A DNA stretch of 64,000 nt from Salvia splendens (GCF_004379255.2 NC_056037.1:16750902-16814901); one strand, 5' to 3'; positions 1 to 11,656 are shown, counted from the stretch's first letter. The notes: generated by a model not told the origin, from the sequence alone. Translations and numbers: made by a program.

Positions 1-596
1 GTATACGTTTTCGCAATAGTTGCAATACACATTATAAGTGTTAGGATCGTTACCATCATGTACCTTCTTGAAATGTTTCACCATGATGTTTGAGGTTAAA
101 GACCTTTCAGCTGGTCTAGGAGGTTGAGGAGGTTGTCCACGACCACGACTACCACGCCGACTCCTTGGTGGTGGTGGGGGTGGCATTTCTTGAACCTCTT
201 CTACCTCCTCCCCTCCTCCTCGTCGTCATCATCATCATCGTCTTCATCAACATTCACAGGGGTTGGACTTTGTTGGGAATAGGCACCGCGACCGGGAGCA
301 CCACTACCGGTACCAACATAAGCATCGCCTTGGGATTGAGAGCGAGAGAGAGCAATAGCATGTGCCACATCTTGCTCTTCTCGAGCCTACAAAATAATAT
401 TTGTATTGTAAATACAAAATAAAATTATGAACAATAATGTAATGTAATTCAAAATTAATTAAATTAGTAGATAATAAATATTAACCTGCCACTCATCCAT
501 GTTCATTTGAGAAATTTCATCAATAACGGATCTCCGAGATGGCGTCTTGGCCTTTCCCTTTCCCTTATCAACACGACCTTCTCGGGATGAAGACAT
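1..596 (-). pseudogene. hAT transposase N-terminus, two exons, frameshifted, partial
   Basis: Exon 1 is 486-596: ATG at 594-596, 37 codons, beginning MSSSREGRVDKGKGK, donor CAG|GT. The intron is 387-485 and the acceptor TAG|G gives exon 2 from 386 leftwards, in phase. Exon 2 encodes a Ser/Gly-rich stretch, a run of Asp and Glu, a Pro/Arg-rich stretch and then the start of a BED-type zinc finger (VKHFKKVHDG, followed by the YCNYC cysteine pair near 20-35). In the acidic tract, about 208-216, the frame breaks and meets a TAG, while the BED finger reads on in another frame, so this copy carries an indel. In the hAT family the BED finger binds the element's subterminal DNA. The catalytic RNase H-like part is outside the window. 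Confidence 0.75.
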
Positions 597-899
597 ATTG
601 CTATGTAGAAATGTAGAAATATGGAATAATATTTTTTTTTTGTTTTAGCAACTGAGAAAGGAAGACAACTTATAGAACTACGGGAACAAGTATAAGTGTA
701 TAACAATGCGTAAAGCGTAATAAGAGTAGCACTTGCGTAATTAAATGGAAGCACAATAGCACAAATGAGAAATTGGAGACAAAGAGAGAGAATTGGGAGA
801 TTGAAGAGAGAAACTTTTATTAACACAAGAGTGGGGTGAATGTAAATGAGGATAGAGGGGGGTATTTATAGATAAAAATGGGGGGGGGGGGGAATGGAA

Positions 900-1415
900 G
901 AATTCGAATTTGAAATTTGAAAAAAAAAAAATTTGAAAAATCGGCAAAACCGGCGGTTTTTGGCGGAAAACCGCCGGAACCGCCGGTTTCCGGGCAAAAC
1001 CGCCGGTTCGGTCAACGAAACCGTCTGCAAAAGCTGCGTCATGTCGCCTCGTTTCTCGCGCCGCATCCGGAACCCCCTGAACCGGTGGTTAACCGCCGGT
1101 TAACCGGCGGTTCACGACCCAAAAACTGCCTGAACCGGCCGGTTTTTCAGCTGAAAAGCTGCCGCCGGTCTGCCCCATCCACATGCCTTGAAAAACGCGC
1201 CCGAACCGGCGGTTCGGCCGGTTAACCGCCGGTTCTGAACCGTCCGGAACCGCCGGTTCGGTGACGGTTCCGGTTCGAAATATCTTGAACCGGAACCGGA
1301 CCGCGACCCGAATTCTGACGGTTCCGGTTCGGGAAAAAGGCCACGATTCCGGTTCGGAACCGGAACCGGCGGTTCCGGTTCGGCGGTTAACCGCCGGAAC
1401 CGGAACCGGTGGGCA
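900..1415. repeat. Subterminal AACCGGCGGTT array of hAT element A
   Basis: Dense tandem and inverted copies of short words such as aaccgg, ccgccggtt and ggttccgg, many of them palindromic. They fill the 5' subterminal part of the element and stop at its end. The same vocabulary occurs at both ends of hAT element B. In hAT elements such as Ac, arrays like this are the transposase binding sites. That role here is inferred from position and density. Confidence 0.75.
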
Positions 1416-1421
1416 TGTCTA

Positions 1422-1565
1422 ATCTTAACCATATCGTTTTGTTTTAGAGGATTTTTAATGTACTGTAAATAATAAAACTAAACCATCCAAAAAGATGAAA
1501 TGACAAATAAAAGTTGGTGAAAAGGTTGACAAAAGATGCACATCATTCGTGTGACGAAATAGAAA
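1422..1565. repeat. Dispersed ~140-bp segment shared with 53379-53522
   Basis: This stretch, beginning atcttaaccatatcg, matches 53379-53522 in the same orientation with scattered substitutions and small indels. It starts where hAT element A ends and would lie in the intron of the candidate host gene at 1580-1632. The distal copy has no matching exon beside it, so this may be a short dispersed repeat rather than part of a gene duplication. Confidence 0.6.
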
Positions 1566-1579
1566 AGGAAAACAGTCAC

Positions 1580-1632
1580 CTGTACTTGCAGCTCCCTATC
1601 GCATGGTGAACGAGGGATGGAGTTATCGCCAT
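1580..1632 (-). CDS. Candidate first coding exon of a host gene
   Basis: The minus strand has an ATG at 1630-1632 in good plant context (gaaaATGGCG). Seventeen codons follow (MAITPSLVHHAIGSCKY plus two bases), then CAG|GTGACT, a good donor site. Downstream on the minus strand is intron-like T-rich sequence, into which hAT element A has inserted. Upstream (1640-1900) is unlike the neighbouring elements. I do not recognise the peptide. A short N-terminus rich in small and hydroxylated residues could be an organelle-targeting start, but that is a guess. The rest of the gene would lie beyond the left edge. It could also be a chance ORF. Confidence 0.35.
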
Positions 1633-1639
1633 TTTCGAC

Positions 1640-2271
1640 CTACAAAACTCCTCCTGAATCGGGTGCTGAGATGTAAGACCCGGGTCTGAAAGATAGCTAA
1701 CATGGATACCAAACACCGAAATTATGGTAGTTATGGGATACTATCTACATAACATGGAAACTTAACGGGCCCTAAATCTCATCTCATGTGGTGGGGTAAA
1801 AGGTAAACCATTATTTTCCAATTTACTGGTCAAACGCATCTCGTTGTTCCAGAATGCCCCTCACTCTCTACATACTTGCACTACAAAATATTTAGTAGTA
1901 CTATTTTTTTAAGAATAAAAAAATCGAGGTGCGTTGAATTTCTTTTTAAATAACAACAATTAAGGCCGAAAAAAAAATCTTTAAATTAACGATAAATTAA
2001 TCTAATTTTATTTTTTATGGCGCTTTTATTTGCGTCATCTAATTTTAATTTTAGTTGAGACACCAATAATAATAACAATAATGATGCTTTTTGAAGCGTT
2101 GCTTATCTTTAAAAACATAAATTAACATCCTTAAATATATTAAAAAAATGTATAAATGAGTTTTTTTGTTGTACTGTTAATTTATTCCACGGTCATTTGT
2201 CTGTTTGGTATTTATCAAGAAGTTTATAAATCGGAAGAGATATTACTCAGTACTCTCCTATATTCCATTCC
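1640..2271. other. Intergenic or promoter-like stretch, no gene
   Basis: No coding signal. 1640-1870 is mixed-composition sequence upstream of the candidate exon. From 1879 the sequence reads cactacaaaatattt, like the terminus of a CACTA (En/Spm) element, and is followed by AT-rich DNA with short gcgtc/gacgc-type words to about 2110. No matching second end or 3-bp duplication was found before the Harbinger at 2275, so this is at most a truncated CACTA fragment. Confidence 0.4.
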
Positions 2272-2278
2272 TTAGGTC

Positions 2279-2444
2279 ACCCACAATGGGGCGCCCGATG
2301 GCGGCCATCGTCCTCGGACGCGGACGATGCCTCCATTGTGGGTGCCCGCCATCGTCCGCGCCCTACGTTCACGCCCGATGCATCGTCCGCGGAATAAGCG
2401 CGGACGATGGCCTATCGTCCGCGCCATCGGGCGCCCCATTGTGG
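2279..2444. repeat. Subterminal fold-back of Harbinger 1
   Basis: A perfect 23-bp inverted repeat (cccacaatggggcgcccgat and on at about 2281; its reverse complement ends near 2443) encloses GC-rich DNA with repeated catcgtccgcg-type words. Harbinger 2 has the same arrangement at its left end (about 38809-38965) with diverged sequence. It could be a family trait of subterminal binding sites, or a Tourist-like MITE at the edge of the element. Confidence 0.7.
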
Positions 2445-2748
2445 GCTAGGTGGACGATAGCACGCGTTTTTGATTTTTTTTTTCTTTCGAATTTTGTCTA
2501 TTTAAACCTCGTTTCTCATTCACTTGTTTATACGAACATCTCGCCTCTCTCATTTCGCTCATCACTCACATTTCTACCTCTCTCGCATACCAAAATGAAC
2601 CACGGCGACGACACCACTAGTTCTAGTTCCTCGGAGTCAGGTAGTTCGACGTGACCACGCGGCAGCTCACCAACGTCTGGTTGCAGGCTATTTGCCGATC
2701 AACCACGGTGGGGACCGTCTGTTTTCCGCCGCCGGTTTAGAGTGCCGC

Positions 2749-5284
2749 TGTAACACCCCGACTTTTTTCTACCTTTCTATTGTGTTCTTGAAAGGACCGT
2801 CGTTTGTGCACTTGAAAATTTTTCGACCTTTTTTCTTTTGTCGAGAGAAGTATTTCACTTTTGGGGCCAAACAATTATTCTTTCCTAGCCCAATTTGAAA
2901 CCCAATTGTTACGAGCCCAAAATGATACCTACACGAAAGAATAGACCACGTATCAAATACACTTTCGACATCAAATCAAGACGAAAAGTTGGATAAGAAT
3001 CACGTCACATCAGGCACGTTTTCCAATTGGATAAGAATCACGTCACATCAGGTACGTTTTCCAACGCCGCATTAATTACTCGTCACATCGAAACGAAAAG
3101 ACGTGAATCTTTGTCTTTTATGAAATTTTTTTTTCTATAAATAGCACCTCCCTTCATTTCATTTCTTTGACGTCAATTTAGAAATCCGAGATAGAGAAAA
3201 CGAGAGAAGGAAAACCGAGAGTTAGAAGAGAGAGAGAGAGCGCCGCCGGAGGCGGCGACGGTGGACGGCGGCGCTGCGGATCCGCGACGGCGGATTCGTG
3301 GCAGCGGCGGCAGCGGTGAAGGGAGAGGGACGAATCGTGTCAACGTTTGTTTCTACCGTTCGTTTTTCTTGATTCAAGAAGGTATAACTAAGATTTTCTT
3401 CTCATCTCCTTCATTGAAACTTTATTCTTGAATCCTACATGCATATAGAGGGTGTAGGAATCATAGATCGCAAAGTTAATCGGTGGGAAAGTGAGTTTGC
3501 TTGAGAACTTTGATAGTTATGCGATTTTTGATTAAGTTGTGTGAAGTTTGATTTGAATCCTTGGTGAATGATCTAAGTTTATGTGCAAACATGTTTAAGA
3601 GAGTCTTATCAAGCATGATTGTGTGTTATAAGCACGAGAATTTGTGTTTGGATGATTGGGAAAGAAACCCTAATTTCGAAATTTTGAGTCTGAAATCTGT
3701 GACGTTCAAACAGTATTTCCTGATGTGTGATTGACCTATAAAACGGTCGAATTTTGATATGAAAATTTTACTTAGTAAATTTCAAGGTGATTTCTGTGTC
3801 TCGTGTAAATTTCAGCCCTTTTTGTCGAAAAATGAATTTTTGAAAAATGTTTGAAGTCGACTGCGCAATTCTGCCAGTAACGTGTGTTCTCGACCAGAAA
3901 GTTTCGAAATCTGTTTGACTGACTAAATGACCTCAGTTTGATGTGATTCTTGAACTAGATGAAAATTGGAAGTGTTTTCTGAGTCTTGTAAAATTTTCAG
4001 CCTTATTGGACATCGTACGAATTTATGGTGAATTTTTCAAATGAACTGCGCAATGCTGCCAGAAGCTTGATGTTCCGACCCGAGTGTTGTATTAATGTTT
4101 TGACTGACCAAATGACACGATTTAAATGTGAAACTTTACCTGAATGAACCTGAATGTGTCTACTATGTTGTGACCAAATTTTAGCTTCATATGAGATCGG
4201 AGCGATTATTGGTGATTTTTACAAGCCAACCGCGCAGTTCTGCTAGTTTCGTTGTTATGTGAAAATATCTTTTGTACTAAGTTTGATGAATTATATGATG
4301 CATGTGTGATTTGAGAAAAGTATTATGACATGTCTTTCTTGTGTTGGTGAATGTTGGGATGGGTGAGAGAACGATAAAAAAAGGGAACAATAGGACATGC
4401 ATGATAATATAAGTTTACGAAAGGCTGATTTGTGTTGTCATTGGCAAGGGTGATTGAGTATACGTGAGCTCGAGGAACGAGGGTTGCCTTAATTGGATAT
4501 TGAATGGTTTAAGCAAACGAGGTGGGCTTTCTTTTACTAAACTCTTTTACGCTTTCAAAAGTATGATTATGGTGTAATAAGGGTGGTTTAAAGTGTTATG
4601 TCATGCCATGTTTGTTTTGATGATGAGATTGTGCCTGATGCCTAGTTTGTGAGTGCGCTCCATTAGGCTATAGGGTTATGAATGAAACGAATTCGGGTCT
4701 GAGTAGGGCCGCAAACCCTATCAGGCTAGTGTACACAGATGGGATCGTGAGCCATCCTTGCTAGTCGGCCGGTCTCGTGGGCGAATATTGTGGCCACACT
4801 TTCGTCGCACTATGGAAAGAGAATGTGATTGAATGATTGATGAGAAAGTGGGGAGATTGATTGTCTGGCCAGACTTTGAAATGTTTTTGTGTTTTCGTGA
4901 TATTTCTTAACTTCACATAAAACTCGAGATCACTGGTATGGATGACATAACTGTTTTTATGAAAATGTTTTCGGCATGAGCCCATTGAATACAACAAGTA
5001 CTTAGCCCTGCATGTGTTTTCCCTATGTGCAGGTTGAGCGAGATGTTGCGGTGGATGTTGAGTCGGCCTAGGGATTTTGGATGCGTTGTGTCTTCATACA
5101 TAGGCGTCATCCTAGACTCTCTTTGAAACCTTATTTCCGCTGCTATATTTTTGAACTAAAATATTATTCTTTAAGCTAATTGAGGCTTTCTTATGAACTG
5201 TTATCCTTAAATGCTATTCTTAATATTTGTCCCTTGGTCACGATCGCCTCGTTTGTAACACCCCTAGTATGGGCGGTCGTGACA
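2749..5284 (+). repeat. 5' LTR of the Tekay-like element
   Basis: 2536 bp, starting tgtaacaccccgac and ending ggtcgtgaca. A TATA box (tataaata, 3136-3143) follows an AT-rich stretch. Downstream are a GA-rich leader, a GC-rich CGG repeat stretch near 3240-3310, and a long region with several divergent copies of a block reading like aattttcagcc followed by ctgcgcaattctgccag (about 3815-4255). That block suggests internal repetition within the LTR. Confidence 0.93.
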
Positions 5285-5287
5285 GAG

Positions 5288-5299
5288 TGGTATCAGAGC
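5288..5299 (+). promoter_or_regulatory. Primer binding site, initiator-Met tRNA type
   Basis: tggtatcagagc lies 3 bp after the 5' LTR. It is the usual complement of the 3' end of plant initiator methionine tRNA and would prime minus-strand DNA synthesis. Confidence 0.9.
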
Positions 5300-8200
5300 T
5301 TCGTTCTTTCGCTCTGGTCCGAGAGTCTTCTTTCACCTTAAGTCTAGAATAGTAAACCTTAAACTGGAGTGTCATGAAGGCTCAACATCCAAAGCATCAC
5401 GCTCAACCAAAGAAAGTGAGGTATGTTTTAAGTTGTTGAAAGAATGTGAGATAGATGTATGAAATTGATGATGATATGATGAGGATGTTTTGGCAAGTGT
5501 ACGCATGTGAATGAATGTTATACGTGAAGCTGAATTTTGATGATATGATTATGTGGAATACGAGTACGATTGACATGAAAATTTAAGCACGTGTTATATA
5601 TGTGAACACGATGTTGTGATAGTATGATTATGTGAAGTATGCGCATGATTGACAAGATGATCTAAGCACGTATGGTATGTTGATCATGATATTGTTATGA
5701 TGTGATTATATGGAGCATGAGCAAGACTAGTATGATGACTAAGTGTGTTTTATATGTGTGAAAGTACTACGACGTGAGCATGTCAACATAGGATGATGGA
5801 GTGTTTTACATGAAGGACGAAAGTTGATGAGTTGTTTTGAGAAAGTTAAAATTTTTAGAAAATAAATGTGTAATCTAAAAATGTTGTTTCAAACATATAT
5901 GTGAAGTGCATGAGCGTTTTGTTTGGAATACAAATGTGTTATGAGTTTTGATAGATTTGTATGGTTTGATATGTAGAAAAAAAATGAAAAAAGGATTTTG
6001 TGGTTGATGTTTTGTAATATTAATGACTCGTTGTCTAGTGGAGTTTGATTGAGGAAAAAATGTTTATGTTGTGGAAAGTTGAAAAAAAAAATTTGAAAAA
6101 TAAAAAATTTGAAAAAAAAAATAAAAAAAAATAAAAAAAAAAATTCCTTTTCAATTGGAAAATTGAGCCATCGAAGTGTGATGTTATATATGTTATGAGG
6201 TGCGAAGTATGAATCGTTACTCTATGGAGTGTTTTATACGAGTGATGAAAGTTGATGTGAAAGTATGTTTTGAGTTTTGAGTCAAAACTTTTACTCTAAA
6301 GTTAAAATTGAAATGTGAAAATTTTGAGGAAAGTGTGAGAGTCTGAAGAAAATTTTATTTCAAAAGTTTTGAATGATAATGTGAAGTGTGAAAGTGTTTT
6401 GTTTTGATATGTGAAAATGTTGTGTGTTATAGTACTTGTTGTGATATTTTGTTCTCTACGAGATGATGAAATGTGTCGTGAACTTAGAGTGCCGAAGATG
6501 TAGACCTAGTTGACCACGCGGACCGTAGTTCTAATTTGAAAACTCACCTATTGCTTTCCCGAGCGATGCAAACGAACGAGAATGGAAAGTGGGGCGAAAT
6601 CTCTAAATTATCGAGATATGAGACGAGAGGATCGAGATAGAGGATGGAGACCGGTGGACCATGAAATTTTTTTTTTCTATTTCTTAGAATGACGCTATGA
6701 ACTTTGTATGCGAACATAGAGTGCCTAAGAAGTATGTTAGATTAAATGATATCGAATTTAGTTGTTGACAACTGCAATATCACTTTTCCGAGTGATAGGA
6801 CAAATGGAAATATGCGGTGTGAACTCGAACTTTATCGAATGATTACAAATTCAGAATCGTTTTTCCCTGAATGACGAGAACAAGGAGAATGCGAAAGGAC
6901 GTAGCATATGATAAAGAGTTTAAGAAAAGAAGAAGTGCAAATTGAAGAGATGTTCCAAACGAGAAAATGTTCGAGGCAAGAAGAGATGCGAAATGATGTA
7001 ATCCTACAACGGATGTAGAGATCATACCTGCGATCTAATAGATAAATCCGATCTTCGGTCAAAAGAGGCGATGCGGCGAAAACGACCGTTATAGCATGTT
7101 GAGAGCGCGAGTATAACAACAACGTTTTAAGAAAATGACGATTATCACGTGCAAGGAATATATGAAGATATGGCTTTCGACTACTGTTATTAGTTCTAAC
7201 GACACGATGAATCTCAACTTGGAATCCGCAGTTTCGTAGAACGATGTTACCATGTTCGGCCTCAGAAAGATGAACGTGAGAGCGTGACCCTCGTAGCTAG
7301 AATGAATGATTTTAATCAACAGTACTTACTTGGATTATAAGAAATTCTTTTTGGAATATTTCAATTAACGGTGAGCCTTTGTCTAATTACGACCTTGTTT
7401 GACTCACAATTCACAATTATTGCACGTTATTTCTTTTCCTATATCGAGTCATGACTCACTTTCAGTTCTTGAAAATTGTGTTTGCCTTCGTCATTTTTGG
7501 ACATCTTGATTAGTAGTCTTCTTTGATTCATCTTTTGTAAGGACAATATTTTGACTTTATGAACTTCCGCCTTTGAACTTCATTTCTAAAGTTGGTTGCA
7601 GTTATGACTTTCAGTACGATCCCATTCCTAAACATGTTTCTTCAAAGGATGGAATATTCTTCTTGGAACTTTTGTACACCTTTTTATTTCGTAACTATGC
7701 ATGCGGCAAGTTCTTCCTTGCAGAAGTGAAATTCTTTTTAGCTCAGTTTCACTACAGATATTGTTTCATGCTCAATGATTTTCTTTCTGCAATACCAAGT
7801 TAAGGCTATTGTGTCTCTTTTTCCTTAACGTGGTTGATCTAGCCGATCTTCCTAAAAAGTTCACTTCACGTTCGTTGCAACCCTGTGAATCCATTGATGT
7901 GACATCATTATTCAATAACATGATGTCTTCGAACCATGATCAGTGCTACCTCATGACATTTCTCTATGCTTCTAAATCCTCCCACGATTGATCATCTCAT
8001 GTCATGACATGTTTGAACCATCATTCATTGATGCCAAAACTTTGCAAATTTGATTTGACAATTGAAATATCTTATTTGGCAGCCTACTATGGAATTTGAG
8101 ACCTGATTCAGTTTCATCCTGTTTTCAAGGCCTATCTCATATTCTTTCGAGCTCTCGTCAGAAGTAAAGTCTCAACCTTTATGAGTTTATTTGAAACCTT

Positions 8201-8622
8201 AATTTCCAGAATGAACATGATCAAGATCAATGAAACTTAGACCCTGCCTTATTTTTTCAAACCAATTTCTGCAAGTTGGTGATGAGATCTAAAAGAGTCG
8301 AACTAGAAATGTTGTTCTTGTTTTCTTGATTATTTCTACAACCTTTCTGATTAAGACACCTTCAGCAGTGTTGCTACAATTTTGAATTCAGTTCATATCC
8401 AAGTAAGACTGTTTGATCAATTTTCGAGTTCTTGATACTAGACTTGGAGAAAAGGGAGGGGTTGAGCTTTTCGAATGCACATGGGGGAATAAGTTTCTAT
8501 ACTCAGACATGCGTAAAAGTGATTCACCAGCTAGAGGCAAATTTCTTTTCAAACCCCTGGCGACGAGCCGACTATTTTTGTAAGGGATTTCTTTAAATCG
8601 ACAAACCTCTATAATCTCCGCA
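5300..8622 (+). other. Tekay-like internal region where gag should be; no gag seen
   Basis: About 3.3 kb between the primer site and the first recognisable pol sequence. It is AT-rich with A runs near 6080-6145. It has no open frame of useful length, no zinc knuckle (CX2CX4HX4C) and no protease DTG motif. 5535-5760 contains about three degenerate copies of an ~80-bp unit built around tatgattatgtg. 7330-8380 is T-rich and of unknown origin. The normal gag/protease region seems to be lost, decayed beyond recognition or replaced. Confidence 0.6.
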
Positions 8623-11600
8623 TTGCAAGCAACCATGATGATAAGGAAAGGGCGTCCAGCGTATCTTGTGTACTTGAACGGAGAGGAAATGAAGGAATTG
8701 AGAGTGGAAGAAGTGGCAGTAGTACTAGATTTTCTCGATGTGTTTTACAGAAGCTTTGTCTGGACCGCCAACCGACAGACAATTAGAGTTCACTATTTAT
8801 TTGGAACCAGGGCCTGCGCCAGTATCGAAGGCGCCATACCGAATGGCCCCTAAAGAGTTGGCAGAGTTGAAGATTCAGTTGCAAAAATTGTTAGACTTGG
8901 GTTTTATCCGACCTAGTGTGACACCGTGGGGAGCGCCGGTGTTGTTCGTAAAGAAAAAAGGATGAAACGGTGAGAATGTGCATCGATTACCGTGAGCTCG
9001 ACAAGATGACCTGAAGAATAAGTACCCACTGCCGAGGATTGATGATTTGTTTGACCAACTTCGAGGAGCTGGAGTATTTTCCAAAATGAACTTGAGGTCG
9101 GGATATCATCAACTAAAGATCCGACGAGAGGATGTACTTAAGACTGCTTTTCGCACTCGTTATGGCCATTATGAATTCGTAGTGATGCCATTTGGGCTGA
9201 CCAACGCCCCGGCCGTCTTCATGGACTTGATGAACCTAGAATTCTACCAGTATCTTGACAAGTTCGTGTTAGTCTTCATCGACGATGTTTTAGTATACTC
9301 GGAGAACGAGGAGGAACATGGAGGGCATCTGCAAACTGTGTTGGAAACGTTACGAAGGGAGAAGCTTTATGCCAAGTTTAGTAAATATGAATTTTAGTTG
9401 ACTCGAGTGAACTTTCTTGGTCATATCGTGACGGCAAATGAGATTCAAGTAGACCCCGCAAAGGTTTAGATTGTGCAAAATTTGAAATCGCAGAAAACGC
9501 CGAGTGAAATCCGCAGTTTCTTGGGATTGGCGGGATACTACCGATGCTTCATCGAGGGATTCTCTAAAATCGCGAGACCAATGACACAATTGTTGAAGAA
9601 AGGAATCAAAGAGGTTTGGACGCCGGAATGCGAGGCGAGTTTCCAACGTTTGAAATAAAAGTTGACCACAACACTTGTTCTAACGGTGCCGGCAGCCAAC
9701 AAGGACTTCGCCGTCTCTACTGATACATCAAAAGTAGGACTTGGATGCGTGTTACTGCAAGATGGGAAGGTGATAGCATATGCTTCCCAACAGTTGAGAC
9801 CGAATGAGCTGAATTTTCCGACTCATGATTTGGAACTAGCAGCAGTAGTGCACGCACTGAAAATTTGGAGACACCATCTCTATGGAGTGTGATGTGAGAT
9901 TTATACGGATCATAAGAGTCTCAAGTACTCGAGCAGAAGGAGCTAAACATGCGACAATGACGTTGGTTAGAAGTCGTGAAAGACTATGACTGTGGTATTC
10001 ACTATCATCCGGGCAAGGCGAACGCAGTAGCCGATGCTTTGAGTAGGAAGAACCAACCGCAAATAGCTTATTTCCTAACGCAAGAGGAAGCGTTGATTCG
10101 CGAATTCGATAGAATGAGATTGGAAATAGTAAAAGAGCCCGAGACAGTAGGAGAAAGAATAACGACGCTAGTGATAGAGCCAGACTTGATAACCAAGCTC
10201 ATAGAAGCCCAACGACGTGATGAGAAGTTGGAAGAATTTCGTGTGAAGGTGAGAGCCGAGAAGCTCGATCATTATCGTGAGGAGGCGGATAATGTTTTGA
10301 CGTACGATGGACGATTGGGTGTACCGAGCGATGAGGCGCTAAAAGATGAGATTTTAAGTGAAGCGCACGACACGCCTTATACTGCTCACCCCGGAAGTAC
10401 GAAGATGTATCGAGGTTTGAAGCAACGTTTTTGGTGGAATGGGATGAAAGGAGACGTAGCGTCACATGTGGAATGATGTCTAGCGTGCCAACAAGTGAAT
10501 GCCTTACACCAGCGGCCATATGGGAAGTTGCAACCACTCGAAATTCCCGAATGGAAGTGGGAGCATATAGCCATGGACTTCGTGATGAGTTTGCCAAAGT
10601 CACATAAGGGCAACACTGCGATTTTGGTGATTATCAATCGACTGACTAAAAGCGCGCACTTCTTACCGAATAAAGATTTCCTATGGATCGGACAAATTAG
10701 CTAAGATCTACGTGAGTGAGATTGTACGTTTGCATGGAGTACCAAAGACTTTTGTGTCCGACCGCGATACGAAGTTCACATCAAAGTTTTGGATGAGTTT
10801 GCAACGAGATTTGGGCACGCAATTGAACTTCAGAACTGCTTATCACCCGCAATCGGATGGACAGTCAGAGAGGACGATTCAAAAGCTTGAAGATATGCTA
10901 CGAGCCGATGTCTTAGATTGAAAGGAAAGTTGGGAAACTGTTCTGCCGTTGGTTGAATTCGCCTACAACAATAGCTACCAAGCGACGATCGATATGGCTC
11001 CGTATGAAGCTTTATATGGCAGAAAGTGTCAATCCTCACTATATTGGGATGAAGTTGGCGAGAGGAAGATGTTAAGACCCAACGCTATAAAGGAAATGAC
11101 CGAAATTGTGCATCAAATCCGCGCAAGGATCAGGGAAGCTCAAGATAGGCAGAAGTCGTATGCTGACGTGCGTCGAACGGAAATCAAATTCGACGTTGGT
11201 GACAAAGTGTTCTTGAAAGTATCCCCGACGAAAGAAGTTGTGAGGTTTGGAATGAAGGGCAAATTGAAACTGCGTTTTGTAGGACCATACGAGTTTATCG
11301 ATGAAGTATGTCCTGTAGAGTATCGTTTGGCGTTACCTCCCAGTTTTGGGAATGTACACAACGTGTTCCATGTGTCGTAGTTGCGCAAGTACGTATTTGA
11401 CCCCAAGCATGTGATTCGTCAAGAGAAAGTGATCCTAAACCCCGACATGAGCTACGAGGAAAGGCCAGAGACAATCCTAGATCGGAAGATACAAGAGTTG
11501 CGAAACAAGTCGATAGCATTCGTGAAAGTGTTGGAAACACCATGGTTCCAAGGAAGCCACGTGGGAGTTAGAAGATGGAATTAAAGAAAAGTACCCCGAG

Positions 11601-11640
11601 TTGTTTATGTGAGACGATCAAATTTTGGGACGAAATTTCT
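8623..11640 (+). pseudogene. Tekay-like pol remnant: RT, RNase H, integrase, chromodomain-like end
   Basis: Collinear blocks in shifting frames. [16 protein letters not shown] and [11 protein letters not shown] at 8830-8960, [13 protein letters not shown] at 9090-9140, [12 protein letters not shown] at 9185-9220, and the catalytic FIDDVLVYS at 9277-9303. RNase H runs about 9660-10050 ([35 protein letters not shown]). Integrase: the H..H half of the zinc site near 10390, CLACQ after a stop at about 10477, then MDFVMSLP, VSDRDTKFTSKFW and QSDGQSERTI, which carry the D, D and E. The end (11381-11640) resembles a chromodomain. There are at least eight stops or frameshifts (for example near 8963, 9396, 9469, 9657, 9890, 10475, 10702 and 10921), so no enzyme can be made. 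Confidence 0.88.
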
Positions 11641-11643
11641 GTT

Positions 11644-11656
11644 AAGAAGGGAAGAA
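11644..11656 (+). promoter_or_regulatory. Polypurine tract of the Tekay-like element
   Basis: aagaagggaagaa abuts the 3' LTR. This is the expected position for the plus-strand primer. Confidence 0.85.

Larger units (their letters stand above)
1..1421 (-). mobile_element. hAT element A, 5' part (runs off the left edge)
   Basis: A minus-strand DNA transposon whose 5' end lies near 1421, where the sequence reads tagacatgcccaccgg on the minus strand. Behind that end come about 500 bp of AACCGG/CCGGTT-rich subterminal sequence, an AT-rich stretch, a TATA-like tataaatac (minus, about 865-875) and then the transposase start at 596. The other end is outside the window, so the target duplication cannot be checked. 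A second member of the same type lies at 33192-35468 and shares the subterminal motif, the TATA context and a similar terminus (GGCATGCAC). The element appears to sit in the first intron of a host gene (exon at 1580-1632). Confidence 0.75.

Noticed and set aside
165..422. 85-codon plus-strand ORF
   Set aside because: It lies antisense to the hAT transposase exon and its leucine/valine run is the complement of the acidic and proline-coding tracts.
917..1432. ORFs of 100 codons or more on both strands
   Set aside because: They come from the GC-rich AACCGG repeat array, which is free of stops in most frames.
1879..2110. CACTA (En/Spm) element starting cactacaaaa
   Set aside because: No partner terminus and no 3-bp duplication; at best a fragment.
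7573..7991. Two short plus-strand ORFs
   Set aside because: No recognisable domain, unrelated to the surrounding gypsy element's expected genes, and located in T-rich sequence.
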